Shown piece after piece: positions 32,695 to 41,145 of a stretch of 64,000 nt of DNA; position 1 is the first letter of the stretch; each line of letters opens with the position of its first letter. The notes below the pieces were generated by a model. It did not search any database. It worked only from the letters and a program-made list of their open reading frames with translations, and was not told the origin of the DNA. The stretch is from NCBI RefSeq assembly GCF_001701025.1, contig NZ_CP016793.1:8618001-8682000 (forward strand), given 5' to 3'. Both the position numbers and the translations under genes were made by a program. Origin of the DNA: Lentzea guizhouensis. GTDB lineage: Bacteria; Actinomycetota; Actinomycetes; Mycobacteriales; Pseudonocardiaceae.

Positions 32695-32737
32695 ACCGTG
32701 CCGGGGGACGGGCGAAGCGTTCGTCCCCCGGCACGGT
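32695..32737 (-). terminator. Strong hairpin between the DUF4331 and TPR genes
   Basis: A perfect 16-bp stem (32695-32710 with 32722-32737, arms ACCGTGCCGGGGGACG and its complement) and an 11-nt loop begin 2 nt after the DUF4331 stop. No T-tract follows. It probably attenuates transcription into the TPR gene. Confidence 0.7.
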
Positions 32738-32738
32738 G

Positions 32739-34325
32739 TCATGCGGTCGCGGGGACCGCGGTCCGCAGCGGACGGCGGCTCAGCAGCCACACGCCCGAGC
32801 CGATCAGCAACGCCGCGAGCACGGCGTTGAGGACCATCCCGTCCGGCAGACCGCCACCGCCGCCACCGGCCGCGGGTGCCACCGCACCCGCCGCGCCGGA
32901 GTTGACCGCGCTGTTGTTCGGCAGCGCCACGTACGGGAACGAGGTGCCGAACGCCTTGTCGTTGGCGTCGACCTTGTCCCCGGCCGCGAGGGCGGGCACG
33001 ATGCCGCTCACCGCGGCGCCTTCCAGCGCCTGCACGCCGATGTCGAGCACGTCATCGGCGAGCCGGCGCCCGTTGGGGAAGCCCTGCAGGTCACCGCCGA
33101 GCACGCCCAGCCGGTTCGGCGACGCCGCCGGCGGCACGGAGGTGTTGAGCCGCAGCTGCTCCGACGGGGTGAACCGCTTCGGGTTGACGTCGGCGTTGTT
33201 GAGCTGCGAGTTCAAGTCCGCCTTGATCGGCCCGCCGAGCTTGGTGGTGATGCCGGTCAGGAAGATCTCCACCAGGTCGTTGCGCGGCGTGGCGGGGGCG
33301 GGGATGCCGTAGATCGCCTGGATCAGCCTGGGCACCTCCGGGTCGGTGACCCGGTTGACCAGCTCGGGCACCTTGCCGTCCTGGTCGGGCGTCAGCGCGT
33401 TGAACCTGTCCTTCAGGCCCGCCGGGACGACGACCTCGTTGACCAGCGGGTTGCCCAGGCGCGAGACCTGCACGAACGGACCGACGGCCCGCGACTCCCC
33501 CGGACTGAGGATCATCGACTGCCGCTCGGTGTCGCTCCACACCCCGATGACCGGATTGCGGGTCGCATCGCCCTTGAGCGCCAGCTGCGACTTGGGAACC
33601 TGCAACGCGATGGTGTTGACGTTGTAGCCGCCCAGGGTGTCTTGCCCGACCTCGGACAGGTTCCCGCCGTAGAGCAGGTCGAACACCCGCAGGTCCAGGA
33701 AGAACGCATCATCGGACTGGCCGACGAAGCTCTTGCCACCACCGGGCACGTCGGTGATCGCCTGAGTGCGCAACGCGCCGTAGTCCGGCATCGACGCCGG
33801 GCCGGTGTTGGACGGCGCGACCTTGCCCGAGCGGACCAGCTTGCGATCACGCCCGTCGCGGTCGATCAGTTCCAGCGTGTAGGTCTGCCGGAACAGCAGG
33901 TTCTCGTCGTCCAGTGAGGTGACCGGGCCGTTGTTGTACAGGAACGTCGACTTGCCTCGGCGGTCCTCGGTGCGGAAGGTCCACCGGTAGGTCAGGTCCG
34001 CCTTGGCATCGCCGTCGTTGTCGATGTTGATGTCGTAGCGGGCGTCGGTCGCCCACGGGTAGAAGTTCGGCCCGCCGTGCGGCTCCTGGAACGGCGACCA
34101 GCTCGCCACCAACGTGACCGTGTCCGGCTTGTCCGGGCTGACGAACGCGTAGACGTCGGTGTTGTCCACCGCGGGATCACCCGCGATCAACGGCGCCTCG
34201 CGGTGACTCGACGCACCGGCAGGGCCGGACCCGCCGATCAGACCTGCCGCGAGCACCGTGCTCCCGACCGCTATCAGACTTACCGCCGCGCGTCGTCGAC
34301 GACGCGCGGGAGGGGGTGCTGACAT
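32739..34325 (-). CDS. Secreted, membrane-anchored DUF4331 protein
   Basis: 528 residues. A signal peptide (RRAAVSLIAVGSTVLAAGLI) is followed by ASSHREAPLIAGDPAVDNTD and VYAFVSPDKPDTVTLVASWS, the hallmark opening of DUF4331. Other family blocks are NFYPWATDARYDINIDNDGD, GQSDDAFFLDLRVFDLLYGG and NTIALQVPKSQLAL. The C-terminus has a glycine-rich linker and a final transmembrane helix (NAVLAALLIGSGVWLLSRRP), so the protein is cell-surface anchored. Its function is unknown. The family is often encoded with TPR and NicO-type genes, as here. The promoter upstream (34389-34416) has the SigK-like pattern shared with rskA, the fasciclin gene and dipZ, which places it in the same candidate regulon. Confidence 0.9.
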   Translation of the reverse strand: MSAPPPARRRRRAAVSLIAVGSTVLAAGLIGGSGPAGASSHREAPLIAGDPAVDNTDVYAFVSPDKPDTVTLVASWSPFQEPHGGPNFYPWATDARYDINIDNDGDAKADLTYRWTFRTEDRRGKSTFLYNNGPVTSLDDENLLFRQTYTLELIDRDGRDRKLVRSGKVAPSNTGPASMPDYGALRTQAITDVPGGGKSFVGQSDDAFFLDLRVFDLLYGGNLSEVGQDTLGGYNVNTIALQVPKSQLALKGDATRNPVIGVWSDTERQSMILSPGESRAVGPFVQVSRLGNPLVNEVVVPAGLKDRFNALTPDQDGKVPELVNRVTDPEVPRLIQAIYGIPAPATPRNDLVEIFLTGITTKLGGPIKADLNSQLNNADVNPKRFTPSEQLRLNTSVPPAASPNRLGVLGGDLQGFPNGRRLADDVLDIGVQALEGAAVSGIVPALAAGDKVDANDKAFGTSFPYVALPNNSAVNSGAAGAVAPAAGGGGGGLPDGMVLNAVLAALLIGSGVWLLSRRPLRTAVPATA

Positions 34326-34388
34326 GCTCCATCCCTTCGGATCGACGTCCGTCCGGAGCGAAACCCGCCACGCGGACAGGACGACGCT

Positions 34389-34416
34389 GGTTCGGCACCA
34401 AAGCTCTGAAGGCTTG
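34389..34416 (-). promoter_or_regulatory. SigK-like ECF promoter of the DUF4331 gene
   Basis: On the minus strand, CAAGCC (34416-34411), 16 nt, then CGAACC (34394-34389), about 64 nt before the ATG. It is the weakest of four matches in this island, with one or two changes in the -35 element. The spacer is identical in length to the others. Confidence 0.45.
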
Positions 34417-34594
34417 CCGGGTTCACTCGAATGCCCTCTTGCACACTGCTGGCAACAACTTTGGCAGCCGCTGACGCCGGCAGGGCACGTTCGACTCCGG
34501 CTGATCCCGATCCCTTGCAGACAGGTGTGATGACTTCGGACCGACCGCCGCGGATCTCGAATCCGCTGCGGTCAGTCCGTGTTGCGCAGCTGGG

Positions 34595-35440
34595 TCAGCG
34601 AGCGAACGCGAGACCGACGACGTCGCCGCCGGCGCCACCGACGACCGTGGCGCGCCCGCTGCTCAGGTCGACCTTGACCAGGAGCGTCCCGCCCAGCAGC
34701 GAGAAGCCGGGCTGCACCGCGGCCATGGCGTGCTGGCGTCCGTTCACGGTGGCGATGTCGAAGCCGTTGGTCCGGTCGATGTCGAGGCCGAGCTTGCCGA
34801 CGGTGAACAGCTGTCCGGTGTTCGGGGACACGACCGGGGTGACGCCGGCGGCCGTGCCCTGGGTGACGAGGGTGTCGGTGCGGCTGTCGAGGTCGTAGAG
34901 CGTGGTGGACGTCGCGCCGGCCACGCTGTTGGTGTACCCGGCTCCGGAGACCTGGGGCGTGCTGCCCGCGCGGTCTGCGGGGGCGTAGGCGAGCGGGGTG
35001 TCGACCGCGGCCACGGCGCCGGTGTCCGGGTGCAGGCGCAGGTTCTGGCCGCTGGTGGTGACCAGCCGGATGCGGTCGACGGCCGGGTTGAAGTCGATGC
35101 CGACCGCCGTCCCCGTGATCGCGGCAGGGGCCCCCACCGCGGTCGCCGTGCCCGTGCGCGGATCGAGGACGTAGAGCTGGCCCGAGGCGGCGATCGCGTA
35201 CAACGCGCCGGTGGCGGGCCGCACGTCCATGCCGATGAGCCGGTCGCGGCCTTTGAGGCCGGTGACCCGGACGCGGTGCTGCGACAGCAGTGGGGACGAC
35301 CAGCTCCTGGTGCTCAGGACGCCGTCGGAGGTGAGCAGGTGGACGCGGCGCTGGTCGGCCGCCGAGGCGGGTGTGGCGCCGAGGGCGGTCATGAGCAGTG
35401 CTGCCGCGCCTACGAGTGCGGTCGTGCGAGCGATACGCAT
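34595..35440 (-). CDS. Secreted DUF4394 domain-containing protein
   Basis: 281 residues from the ATG at 35440 with GGGAGA upstream. The signal peptide is RIARTTALVGAAALLMTALG, cleaved near ASA. The mature protein is a beta-propeller-like array of DUF4394 strands: LIGMDVRPATGALYAIAASG, LYVLDPRTGTATAVG, TAVGIDFNPAVDRIRLVTTS and LRLHPDTGAVAAVD. The IGIDFRPA-type motif is diagnostic of the family. Members are exported proteins without a known activity. It is divergent from rskA. I could not find a SigK-like promoter pointing towards it. Confidence 0.87.
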   Translation of the reverse strand: MRIARTTALVGAAALLMTALGATPASAADQRRVHLLTSDGVLSTRSWSSPLLSQHRVRVTGLKGRDRLIGMDVRPATGALYAIAASGQLYVLDPRTGTATAVGAPAAITGTAVGIDFNPAVDRIRLVTTSGQNLRLHPDTGAVAAVDTPLAYAPADRAGSTPQVSGAGYTNSVAGATSTTLYDLDSRTDTLVTQGTAAGVTPVVSPNTGQLFTVGKLGLDIDRTNGFDIATVNGRQHAMAAVQPGFSLLGGTLLVKVDLSSGRATVVGGAGGDVVGLAFAR

Positions 35441-35521
35441 GTTCTCTCCCGGTACTTGGTCGTGCAACGCAGGTGTGTACGACCGAACCGGCCCTTGTGT
35501 TGAACCCTGGACGAAATCCGC

Positions 35522-35549
35522 CCATCCGCCGTATCGCCGGTCTCGAACC
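35522..35549 (+). promoter_or_regulatory. SigK-like ECF promoter upstream of the anti-sigma gene
   Basis: CCATCC (35522-35527), 16 nt, CGAACC (35544-35549) on the plus strand. The -35 matches the mycobacterial SigK hexamer as I recall it (CCATCC) and the -10 resembles CCGAAT. The leader to the proposed rskA start is about 100 nt. Confidence 0.6.
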
Positions 35550-35654
35550 TCATGCAGGACCGGCGATCGCGAACAGTCACGCTGCACAGCAGAGTCCACT
35601 CGGGACTCCAGGCGCTACGGCTCACCATGGAGCAGATGGGAGTCATCGGGACGT

Positions 35655-36428
35655 GTGAAGGCCAATCCGCTCGCCGGTCGGCTTCGAAGACGAGGCGTGA
35701 AACCGGGAGGAACGCGTGCGATCGACCCGCACCTGCTGACCGGTGCGCATGCACTCGGCGCACTGCTCGACGCCGAGCGAGCCAAGTTCGAGGCACACCT
35801 GGGCCGGTGCCAGGGGTGTGCGGACGAGGTGGCTGAACTGACTGAGACCGCGGCCCGCTTGGGCAGCGCCGTCGATCACGTGGTTCCAGGCGATCTCCGG
35901 CCACACGTGCTGGACGCGGTACGGCGTGCACGGCAGGTGTCACCGACCTTCGAGCTCGGCACGTTCTTCTCACGACGGCAGGGTTTCCAGCGCGCTGCGG
36001 CGCTCATCTCCGCTGCCTGCCTGACCGCCGCGGTGGTGGCCGGTGCGCACAGCGCGCTGACCACCTCGAAGATCACCGCCGTGGCCGCGAGCCCGCGCAC
36101 TCAGATCGGCGACCTGATGGCAGCGCCGGACCTGCGGCTCGTCACCGCTGGAAACCCCGCAGGCACCGCAGCCATCTCCCTCAGCCGCAACGAGATGCTC
36201 TTCTTGGTGGACGACCTGCGCACATTGCCACGCGACCGCGTTTACCAGCTTTGGCTTGTGCACGACCACGGTCCACGATCAGCCGGGGTCCTGCGTCCGG
36301 CAGGTGAGGCGATGTCGCTGCTGGTCACCGGGATTGACGAAGTCGGCGAGATCATCCTGACCGTCGAGCCCGCGGGCGGATCATCGAGCCCGACGGGCAC
36401 GCCGGTCCTCGCCATCACCCTCGTCTGA
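35655..36428 (+). CDS. rskA: RskA-like zinc-binding anti-sigma factor
   Basis: 257 residues from the GTG at 35655. A GTG at 35697 is an alternative, and neither has a good Shine-Dalgarno. The cytoplasmic part has the ZAS motif HxxxCxxC as HLGRCQGC (His48, Cys52, Cys55 in this numbering) after TGAHALGALLDAERAKFEAH. One transmembrane helix follows (FQRAAALISAACLTAAVVAG). The outer part ends with LPRDRVYQLWLVHDHGPRSA and GEIILTVEPAGGSSSPTG, matching the RskA C-terminal domain. RskA in M. tuberculosis holds SigK, whose targets are mpt70, mpt83 and dipZ. Here homologues of those targets are adjacent, but the gene before rskA is not a sigma factor. Confidence 0.8.
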   Translation: MKANPLAGRLRRRGVKPGGTRAIDPHLLTGAHALGALLDAERAKFEAHLGRCQGCADEVAELTETAARLGSAVDHVVPGDLRPHVLDAVRRARQVSPTFELGTFFSRRQGFQRAAALISAACLTAAVVAGAHSALTTSKITAVAASPRTQIGDLMAAPDLRLVTAGNPAGTAAISLSRNEMLFLVDDLRTLPRDRVYQLWLVHDHGPRSAGVLRPAGEAMSLLVTGIDEVGEIILTVEPAGGSSSPTGTPVLAITLV

Positions 36429-36447
36429 CCCGGAGGAGTTCAACGCC

Positions 36448-36543
36448 GTGATCGTGGCCGTTTTCAGCCAACCGGCGAACCGCGCCGTGTTCCTGTCCTC
36501 CGACGCGTCCGTCCACATCAGACGTCACGACGAGAATACGTGA
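36448..36543 (+). CDS. Possible 31-residue peptide downstream of rskA
   Basis: GTG at 36448 with GGAGGAG 8 nt upstream opens a short frame reading VIVAVFSQPANRAVFLSSDA and ending RRHDENT before the terminator hairpin. The Shine-Dalgarno is much better than that of rskA itself. I recognise no homologue. It may be a genuine small protein co-transcribed with the anti-sigma gene or a remnant of a larger one. Confidence 0.35.
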   Translation: MIVAVFSQPANRAVFLSSDASVHIRRHDENT

Positions 36544-36547
36544 AGGA

Positions 36548-36584
36548 ACTCCGGGAACCGCCTGCACAGCGCGGTTCCCGGAGT
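36548..36584. terminator. Bidirectional terminator between rskA and the fasciclin gene
   Basis: A perfect 14-bp stem, ACTCCGGGAACCGC (36548-36561) with GCGGTTCCCGGAGT (36571-36584), and a 9-nt loop lie between convergent genes. Confidence 0.8.
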
Positions 36585-36608
36585 CGCGGTACTGCTGCCC
36601 TGGAGATG

Positions 36609-37262
36609 TCAGGCGGGCATCAGCACCGAGTCGATGAGGTAGACGGTCGCGTTCGCGGTCTTCACGCCACCGCAGACCACGTTGGCGTCGTTGACCTTCA
36701 GCGCGTTGCCCGAACCGGTCACCTTCACGGTGCCGGTCTGCACGGTCTTCTGGTCGCCGGCGATCTTGTCAGGCGTGATCTGGCCGGGAACCACGTGGTA
36801 GGTCAGGATCTTGGTCAGCAGCGCGTCGTCGGTCTTGAGCTTCTCGATCGTCGCGGCGTCGATCTTGGCGAACGCGGAGTCGACCGGCGCGAACACCGTG
36901 AACTCGGCACCGTTGAGCGTCGAGACCAGGTTCACCTTCGGGTTGAGCTTGCCCGACACGGCACTGACCAGCGTCGTGAGCAGCGGGTTGTTGCTCGCCG
37001 CGACGGCCACCGGGTCAGCCGCCATGCCCGAGACGGAACCGGCGCCGGACGGGACCTGCTTGGCGTAGTCGGCACAGCCGGGACCCACCAGGTTCGCGGC
37101 CGGGTCGGCCATCGCCTGCGACGACGGCGCCATCGAGGTCGCCGAGGTGGGAGCGGTCGAGGAGCTGCTGCTCGCCATGTCGCCCGAGCCGCACGCCGCG
37201 CCGAACACTGCGAGCGAAACGGCGCCGGCGGCGAGGACGGTGTTGCGGACGGTCTTGTTCAT
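36609..37262 (-). CDS. Fasciclin-domain lipoprotein (MPT70/MPT83-like)
   Basis: 217 residues. The signal peptide [20 protein letters not shown] ends in a lipobox-like G-A-A-C, so the protein is probably lipid-anchored, followed by a Ser/Thr/Ala-rich linker. The FAS1 domain is complete: [20 protein letters not shown], the H1-like box [15 protein letters not shown], then [15 protein letters not shown] and the final [14 protein letters not shown]. It has the same architecture as MPT83 of M. tuberculosis (a lipoprotein with one FAS1 domain), a SigK target. A SigK-like promoter lies upstream, divergent from dipZ. Function: surface adhesion or signalling, not established here. Confidence 0.9.
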   Translation of the reverse strand: MNKTVRNTVLAAGAVSLAVFGAACGSGDMASSSSSTAPTSATSMAPSSQAMADPAANLVGPGCADYAKQVPSGAGSVSGMAADPVAVAASNNPLLTTLVSAVSGKLNPKVNLVSTLNGAEFTVFAPVDSAFAKIDAATIEKLKTDDALLTKILTYHVVPGQITPDKIAGDQKTVQTGTVKVTGSGNALKVNDANVVCGGVKTANATVYLIDSVLMPA

Positions 37263-37304
37263 GACAGGACATCTCCAAGGGGTGTTCGGGCGGTTGCTGC
37301 TCGT

Positions 37305-37332
37305 GATTCGCCACCCCAGGACGACCGGATGG
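37305..37332 (-). promoter_or_regulatory. SigK-like ECF promoter of the fasciclin gene
   Basis: On the minus strand CCATCC (37332-37327), 16 nt, CGAATC (37310-37305), 43 nt before the ATG. Both hexamers agree well with the mycobacterial SigK promoter as I recall it (CCATCC, CCGAAT). Confidence 0.65.
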
Positions 37333-37434
37333 GTGTGGTTACCGACCTGTTACCAACAGGTCCGCCAATCGCTCGCGAGCAGCGCAAACGACACGCACTT
37401 GCGATCCGACGCCCACAGTCACTTCTCCGCACGG

Positions 37435-37462
37435 CAATCCGCGATGCGCACAGCCACGAACC
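37435..37462 (+). promoter_or_regulatory. SigK-like ECF promoter of the dipZ-like gene
   Basis: CAATCC (37435-37440), 16 nt, CGAACC (37457-37462), 39 nt before the dipZ-like ATG. There is one mismatch from CCATCC in the -35. Confidence 0.55.
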
Positions 37463-37501
37463 ACAGACATCTCGCACTTCCGTCAATCCAAGTAGGCCCC
37501 C

Positions 37502-39235
37502 ATGTTGACCCTCGCACTGATCGGTCTGATCGGCGGCCTGGTCACCGGCATCTCGCCGTGCATCCTCCCCGTCCTTCCCGTCATCTTCTTCTCCGGCGGC
37601 ACACAGAGCGCCCGCACCACACCTGCAGGGGGCGGGGTGGCGGTGGCGGTCAAACCGGCCTCGCGCACCCGGCCGTTCCTCGTCATCGCCGGACTCGTCG
37701 TCAGCTTCAGCCTGGTCACGCTGTTCGGGTCACTTCTGCTGTCGGTGCTGAACCTGCCGCAGGACGTTCTGCGCTGGGGCGGCATCATCGTGCTCGCGCT
37801 GATCGGCATCGGGCTGATCGTGCCGCGCTTCGAACAGCTGCTGGAAAAGCCTTTCACGTGGATCCCGCAACGCAATCCGGACGCGAGTCGCGGCGGGTTC
37901 ACCCTCGGCCTGGCCTTGGGCGCGGTGTACGTCCCCTGCGCCGGTCCGGTCCTCGCCGCCATCACCGTCGCGGGCTCCACCGGCAGGATCGGCACCGAGA
38001 CCGTCATCCTCACCCTCACCTTCGCCGTCGGCGCGGCGATTCCGCTGCTGATCTTCGCCCTCGCCGGCCGCCGGGTCGCCGAACGCGTGCAGGCCTTCCG
38101 CAAGCGCCAGCGCGGCATCCGCATCACCGCGGGCATCGTGATGATCGCGCTCGCGCTGGGACTGGTGTTCAACCTGCCCCAACTGCTGCAGCGCGTGATC
38201 CCGGACTACACCAGCTCCTTGCAGGACAAGGTGAACAACTCCGAGCAGGTCCGCAAGGCCCTCAACCTCGGAGGGCTGGTCAACGACCAGAACAAGGACC
38301 TCGACAAGTGCTCCGACGGTGCACCCGACCTGGAGAGCTGCGGCACCGCACCGGACATCACCGACATCCAGCAGTGGCTCAACACGCCCGGCGGCCAGGC
38401 ACTCGACCTGCAGTCGTTGCGCGGCAAAGTCGTCATGATCGACTTCTGGGCCTACTCCTGCATCAACTGCCAGCGCTCCATCCCGCACATCACCGCATGG
38501 GACAAGGCCTACCGGGACGCGGGCCTCCAGGTCATCGGCGTCCACTCCCCCGAGTACGCCTTCGAGAAGGAACCCGACAACGTCGAGGCCGCCGCGAAGA
38601 ACTTCGGCATCACCTACCCGGTCGCCCTGGACAACAGCCTCGGCACCTGGACCAACTACCGCAACCGCTACTGGCCGGCCCACTACCTCGTCGACGCCCA
38701 GGGCACCGTCCGGCACATCAAGTTCGGCGAAGGCGACTACGACGTCACCGAAAAGCTGATCCGGCAACTGCTCACCGACGCCAAGCCCGGCGTGCGACTC
38801 CCGGCAGCCACCGAGTTGGCCGACGACACCCCGGTTGTCGCCGACATCACCCGCGAGACCTACCTCGGCTCGACGAAACGCGTGAACTTCGCTGGCACCG
38901 AGCTCTACACCACCGGCGAGAAGTCGTTCCAGTTCCCGGACAACCAGGGCACCGACAGCTTCGCGCTCGCCGGCCAGTGGACGCTCACGAGCCAGAACAT
39001 CACGCCCACCGGCGGTTTCGGGCAGATCAAGCTCAACTACCGCGCCAAAGAAGTCCGGATGGTCCTGTCCGGCAAGGGCACCGTCACCGTCGAGAACGAC
39101 GGGAAGACCAAGACCATCGAGGTCGACGGCACTCCCAACTCCTACCAGCTCCTGGCCGCACAACAGATCGAGGGCGGCTCGCTCACCGCGACCGTCGGCC
39201 CTGGAGTCCAGGCCTTCTCCTTCACCTTCGGATGA
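37502..39235 (+). CDS. dipZ: DipZ-like CcdA-thioredoxin fusion protein
   Basis: 577 residues in three parts. The N-terminal CcdA/DsbD membrane domain (about 1-230) starts [25 protein letters not shown] and has a second cysteine in [12 protein letters not shown], the usual pair for transmembrane electron transfer. The TlpA/thioredoxin-like domain (about 290-430) has the redox motif CINC (Cys320, Cys323) in [16 protein letters not shown]. The C-terminal region (about 450-577) is a beta-rich DipZ-specific domain ending [13 protein letters not shown]. It would pass reducing power from the cytoplasm to extracytoplasmic proteins. It overlaps the thioredoxin gene by 4 nt, and together with the fasciclin and rskA genes it reproduces the mycobacterial SigK target set. 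Confidence 0.92.
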   Translation: MLTLALIGLIGGLVTGISPCILPVLPVIFFSGGTQSARTTPAGGGVAVAVKPASRTRPFLVIAGLVVSFSLVTLFGSLLLSVLNLPQDVLRWGGIIVLALIGIGLIVPRFEQLLEKPFTWIPQRNPDASRGGFTLGLALGAVYVPCAGPVLAAITVAGSTGRIGTETVILTLTFAVGAAIPLLIFALAGRRVAERVQAFRKRQRGIRITAGIVMIALALGLVFNLPQLLQRVIPDYTSSLQDKVNNSEQVRKALNLGGLVNDQNKDLDKCSDGAPDLESCGTAPDITDIQQWLNTPGGQALDLQSLRGKVVMIDFWAYSCINCQRSIPHITAWDKAYRDAGLQVIGVHSPEYAFEKEPDNVEAAAKNFGITYPVALDNSLGTWTNYRNRYWPAHYLVDAQGTVRHIKFGEGDYDVTEKLIRQLLTDAKPGVRLPAATELADDTPVVADITRETYLGSTKRVNFAGTELYTTGEKSFQFPDNQGTDSFALAGQWTLTSQNITPTGGFGQIKLNYRAKEVRMVLSGKGTVTVENDGKTKTIEVDGTPNSYQLLAAQQIEGGSLTATVGPGVQAFSFTFG

Positions 39236-39570
39236 TCAGGGACCACACCGTGCAACTCACCGACGTGACCACGAACTCCTTCGACAGCACAGTTCTCGGC
39301 GCCGACAAGCCCGTGCTGGTCGACTTCTGGGCGCCCTGGTGCGGCCCCTGCAAGGCGCTGAGCCCGGTCGTCACCGCCATCGCAGAAGAACACCAAGACA
39401 CGATCTCCGTCGTCAAGGTCGACATCGACGCCCACCCCGAGATCGCCGTCCGCTACCAGGTGCTCAGCATCCCCACGCTCATCCTGTTCTCCGGCGGTGA
39501 CCCGGTCGCCACCCTCACCGCACCACGCAAGCGCGCCGACATCCTCAAGGCCCTCTCCTCCTGGCTCTGA
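39232..39570 (+). CDS. trxA: Thioredoxin
   Basis: 112 residues with the classical active site WCGPC (Cys37, Cys40) in [20 protein letters not shown], and the cis-proline loop in [15 protein letters not shown]. The ATG overlaps the dipZ-like stop as ATGA. A start at the GTG 39250 would also be possible and is nearer to the usual N-terminus. It is the cytoplasmic electron donor that could feed the CcdA domain of the fused protein upstream. A strong terminator follows. Confidence 0.94.
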   Translation: MIRDHTVQLTDVTTNSFDSTVLGADKPVLVDFWAPWCGPCKALSPVVTAIAEEHQDTISVVKVDIDAHPEIAVRYQVLSIPTLILFSGGDPVATLTAPRKRADILKALSSWL

Positions 39571-39582
39571 ACACCAGCAGAG

Positions 39583-39626
39583 ACGACGCGGCCCCGACAG
39601 CCACCAGGCCGTCGGGGCCGCGTCGT
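39583..39626 (+). terminator. Terminator after the thioredoxin gene
   Basis: A perfect 16-bp stem, ACGACGCGGCCCCGAC (39583-39598) with GTCGGGGCCGCGTCGT (39611-39626), and a 12-nt loop, begin 13 nt after the stop codon. Confidence 0.85.
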
Positions 39627-39841
39627 GTCGCCGAGCACGTCACCGCCGCCCGGCGACGGTCGGCGACGACGAAGCAGCGCGCAGAGCTGGGATCACCGCC
39701 GAACCGATCTACATGTCGGTCTTCGTCCTGTACTCCTGCGGCTTGCGGAACCACGTTTGAAGACGCGGCCGCCCAGTCGCGGATGGTCGTGTGTGTTGGT
39801 CGGTCGCTCTGGATGCTGCGATCCCCCGATCGGCTTGAAAC
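39627..39841. other. Intergenic region without a recognisable gene
   Basis: About 215 nt between the thioredoxin terminator and the promoter of the alcohol dehydrogenase operon. The short frames on either strand do not look coding. I see nothing else in it. Confidence 0.4.
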
Positions 39842-39866
39842 GTTTCTGAGTCGATTTCACGGGTAC
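39842..39866 (+). promoter_or_regulatory. Candidate stress (SigB/SigF-type) promoter
   Basis: GTTT (39842-39845), 15 nt, GGGTAC (39861-39866). This agrees with the GTTT-N14-16-GGGTAC/T consensus of the actinobacterial SigB/SigF/SigH stress sigma family. Transcription would start about 30 nt before the leader ORF at 39905. Confidence 0.55.
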
Positions 39867-39904
39867 TGCTGTCTGGTCGGTGAGCAGTCGTGAGGAGAAG
39901 CCGT

Positions 39905-39955
39905 ATGCCCGCAAGGACGACCGCGCGGGCGGAGGAGGTGCCGCAGTCATCATGA
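39905..39955 (+). CDS. 16-residue leader peptide coupled to the alcohol dehydrogenase
   Basis: ATG at 39905 with GAGGAG 7 nt upstream gives MPARTTARAEEVPQSS and a stop whose TGA overlaps the dehydrogenase ATG (ATGA at 39952-39955). The Shine-Dalgarno fits this start better than any in-frame dehydrogenase start. Translational coupling is likely. The peptide itself has no recognisable function. Confidence 0.5.
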   Translation: MPARTTARAEEVPQSS

Positions 39956-41145
39956 AAGCACTGACATGGCAGGGCAATGAGAAGGTGCAGGTCGTCGACG
40001 TACCGGATCCGCGCATCGAGCAACCGACCGACGCGGTCATCAGGGTCACCTCGACCGCTATCTGCGGATCGGACCTGCATCTGTACGGGGTGCTCGGTCC
40101 CTACCTCAAACCGGGTGACGTGCTGGGCCACGAGGCGATGGGCGTGGTCGAGGAGGTGGGTGCCGAGGCAAGTGGCCACCTCAAGGTGGGCGACCGCGTC
40201 GTGGTGCCGTTCAACATCTCCTGCGGTCACTGCTGGATGTGCGAGCGAGACCTGTTCGCGCAGTGCGAGACGACGCAGGTGCGCGATGAGGGCAAGGGCG
40301 CGAGCTTGTTCGGCTACACCTCTCTCTACGGTTCGGTGCCCGGCGGCCAAGCCGAGTACCTGCGCGTGCCGCAGGCCCAGTTCGGGCCCATCGTCGTCCC
40401 GGACGGCACGCCCGACGAGCAGTTCCTGTTCCTGTCCGACATCCTGCCGACCGCGTGGCAGGCCGTCCGCTACGCCGACGTGCCACCCGGCGGCACCGTA
40501 GCCGTGCTCGGGCTCGGCCCGGTCGGGCAGTTCGCCGTCCGGATCGCCCGGCACCTCGGCGCCGGTCGCGTCATCGCCGTGGACCGGGTGCCCGAACGTC
40601 TCGCGCTCGCTGAACGGCACGGTGCGGAACCCGTCGACCTCGACGGCCTCGGTGGCTCCGACGTGGCCGCCGCGTTGATCAGGATGGTGGACGGCCGCGG
40701 TCCCGACGCCACCATCGACGCTGTCGGCATGGAGGCCCACGGCGGAGGTCTCACCGCTCTCGCGCAGAAGGCCACCGGGTTGCTGCCCGACGCGATCGCA
40801 CAGAAGGTGACGGACAAGATGGCCGTCGACCGCCTCGAGGCCTTGCACGCCGCCTTGAAGGGAGTGCGGCGTGGCGGCACGGTGTCGGTGTCCGGTGTGT
40901 ACGGAGGCGAGGTGGACGCCATGCCGATGATGGAGATGTTCGACCGCGGCATCCAGTTGCGGATGGGGCAGGCGCACGTGCGCCGGTGGACCGACGACAT
41001 CCTGCCGCTCGTGCTCGATCCGGCCGACCCGCTGGGCACCCTGGACCTGACCACGCACCGTCTTCCGCTCGCCGACGCCGCCCGCGGGTACGAGATGTTC
41101 CGCTCCAAGAGCGACGGCTGCATCAAGGTGGTGCTGAGCCCGTGA
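39952..41145 (+). CDS. Zinc-dependent alcohol dehydrogenase family protein
   Basis: 397 residues from the ATG at 39952. A GTG at 39880 would extend the frame but overlaps the leader ORF. Catalytic zinc ligands are in AICGSDLHLYG (Cys38) and GHEAMG (His60, Glu61). The structural zinc ligands are Cys91, 94, 97 and 105 in NISCGHCWMCERDLFAQC. The Rossmann loop is VAVLGLGPVGQFAVRIA. It belongs to the glutathione-independent formaldehyde dehydrogenase-like group, with a long insert around MEAHGGGLTALAQKATG that is typical of these threonine-dehydrogenase/formaldehyde-type enzymes. GTGA overlap joins it to the SDR gene. The upstream stress promoter suggests a role in detoxification under stress. Confidence 0.9.
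   Translation: MKALTWQGNEKVQVVDVPDPRIEQPTDAVIRVTSTAICGSDLHLYGVLGPYLKPGDVLGHEAMGVVEEVGAEASGHLKVGDRVVVPFNISCGHCWMCERDLFAQCETTQVRDEGKGASLFGYTSLYGSVPGGQAEYLRVPQAQFGPIVVPDGTPDEQFLFLSDILPTAWQAVRYADVPPGGTVAVLGLGPVGQFAVRIARHLGAGRVIAVDRVPERLALAERHGAEPVDLDGLGGSDVAAALIRMVDGRGPDATIDAVGMEAHGGGLTALAQKATGLLPDAIAQKVTDKMAVDRLEALHAALKGVRRGGTVSVSGVYGGEVDAMPMMEMFDRGIQLRMGQAHVRRWTDDILPLVLDPADPLGTLDLTTHRLPLADAARGYEMFRSKSDGCIKVVLSP

Noticed and set aside
35440..35549. SigK-like promoter towards the DUF4394 gene
   Set aside because: No CCATCC-N16-CGAA pair is found on the minus strand in this interval. Only the plus-strand copy facing rskA matches.
39880..41145. GTG at 39880 as the dehydrogenase start
   Set aside because: The strong Shine-Dalgarno at 39892-39897 lies inside that extension and points to the leader ORF. 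The family normally starts at the MKALTW methionine.
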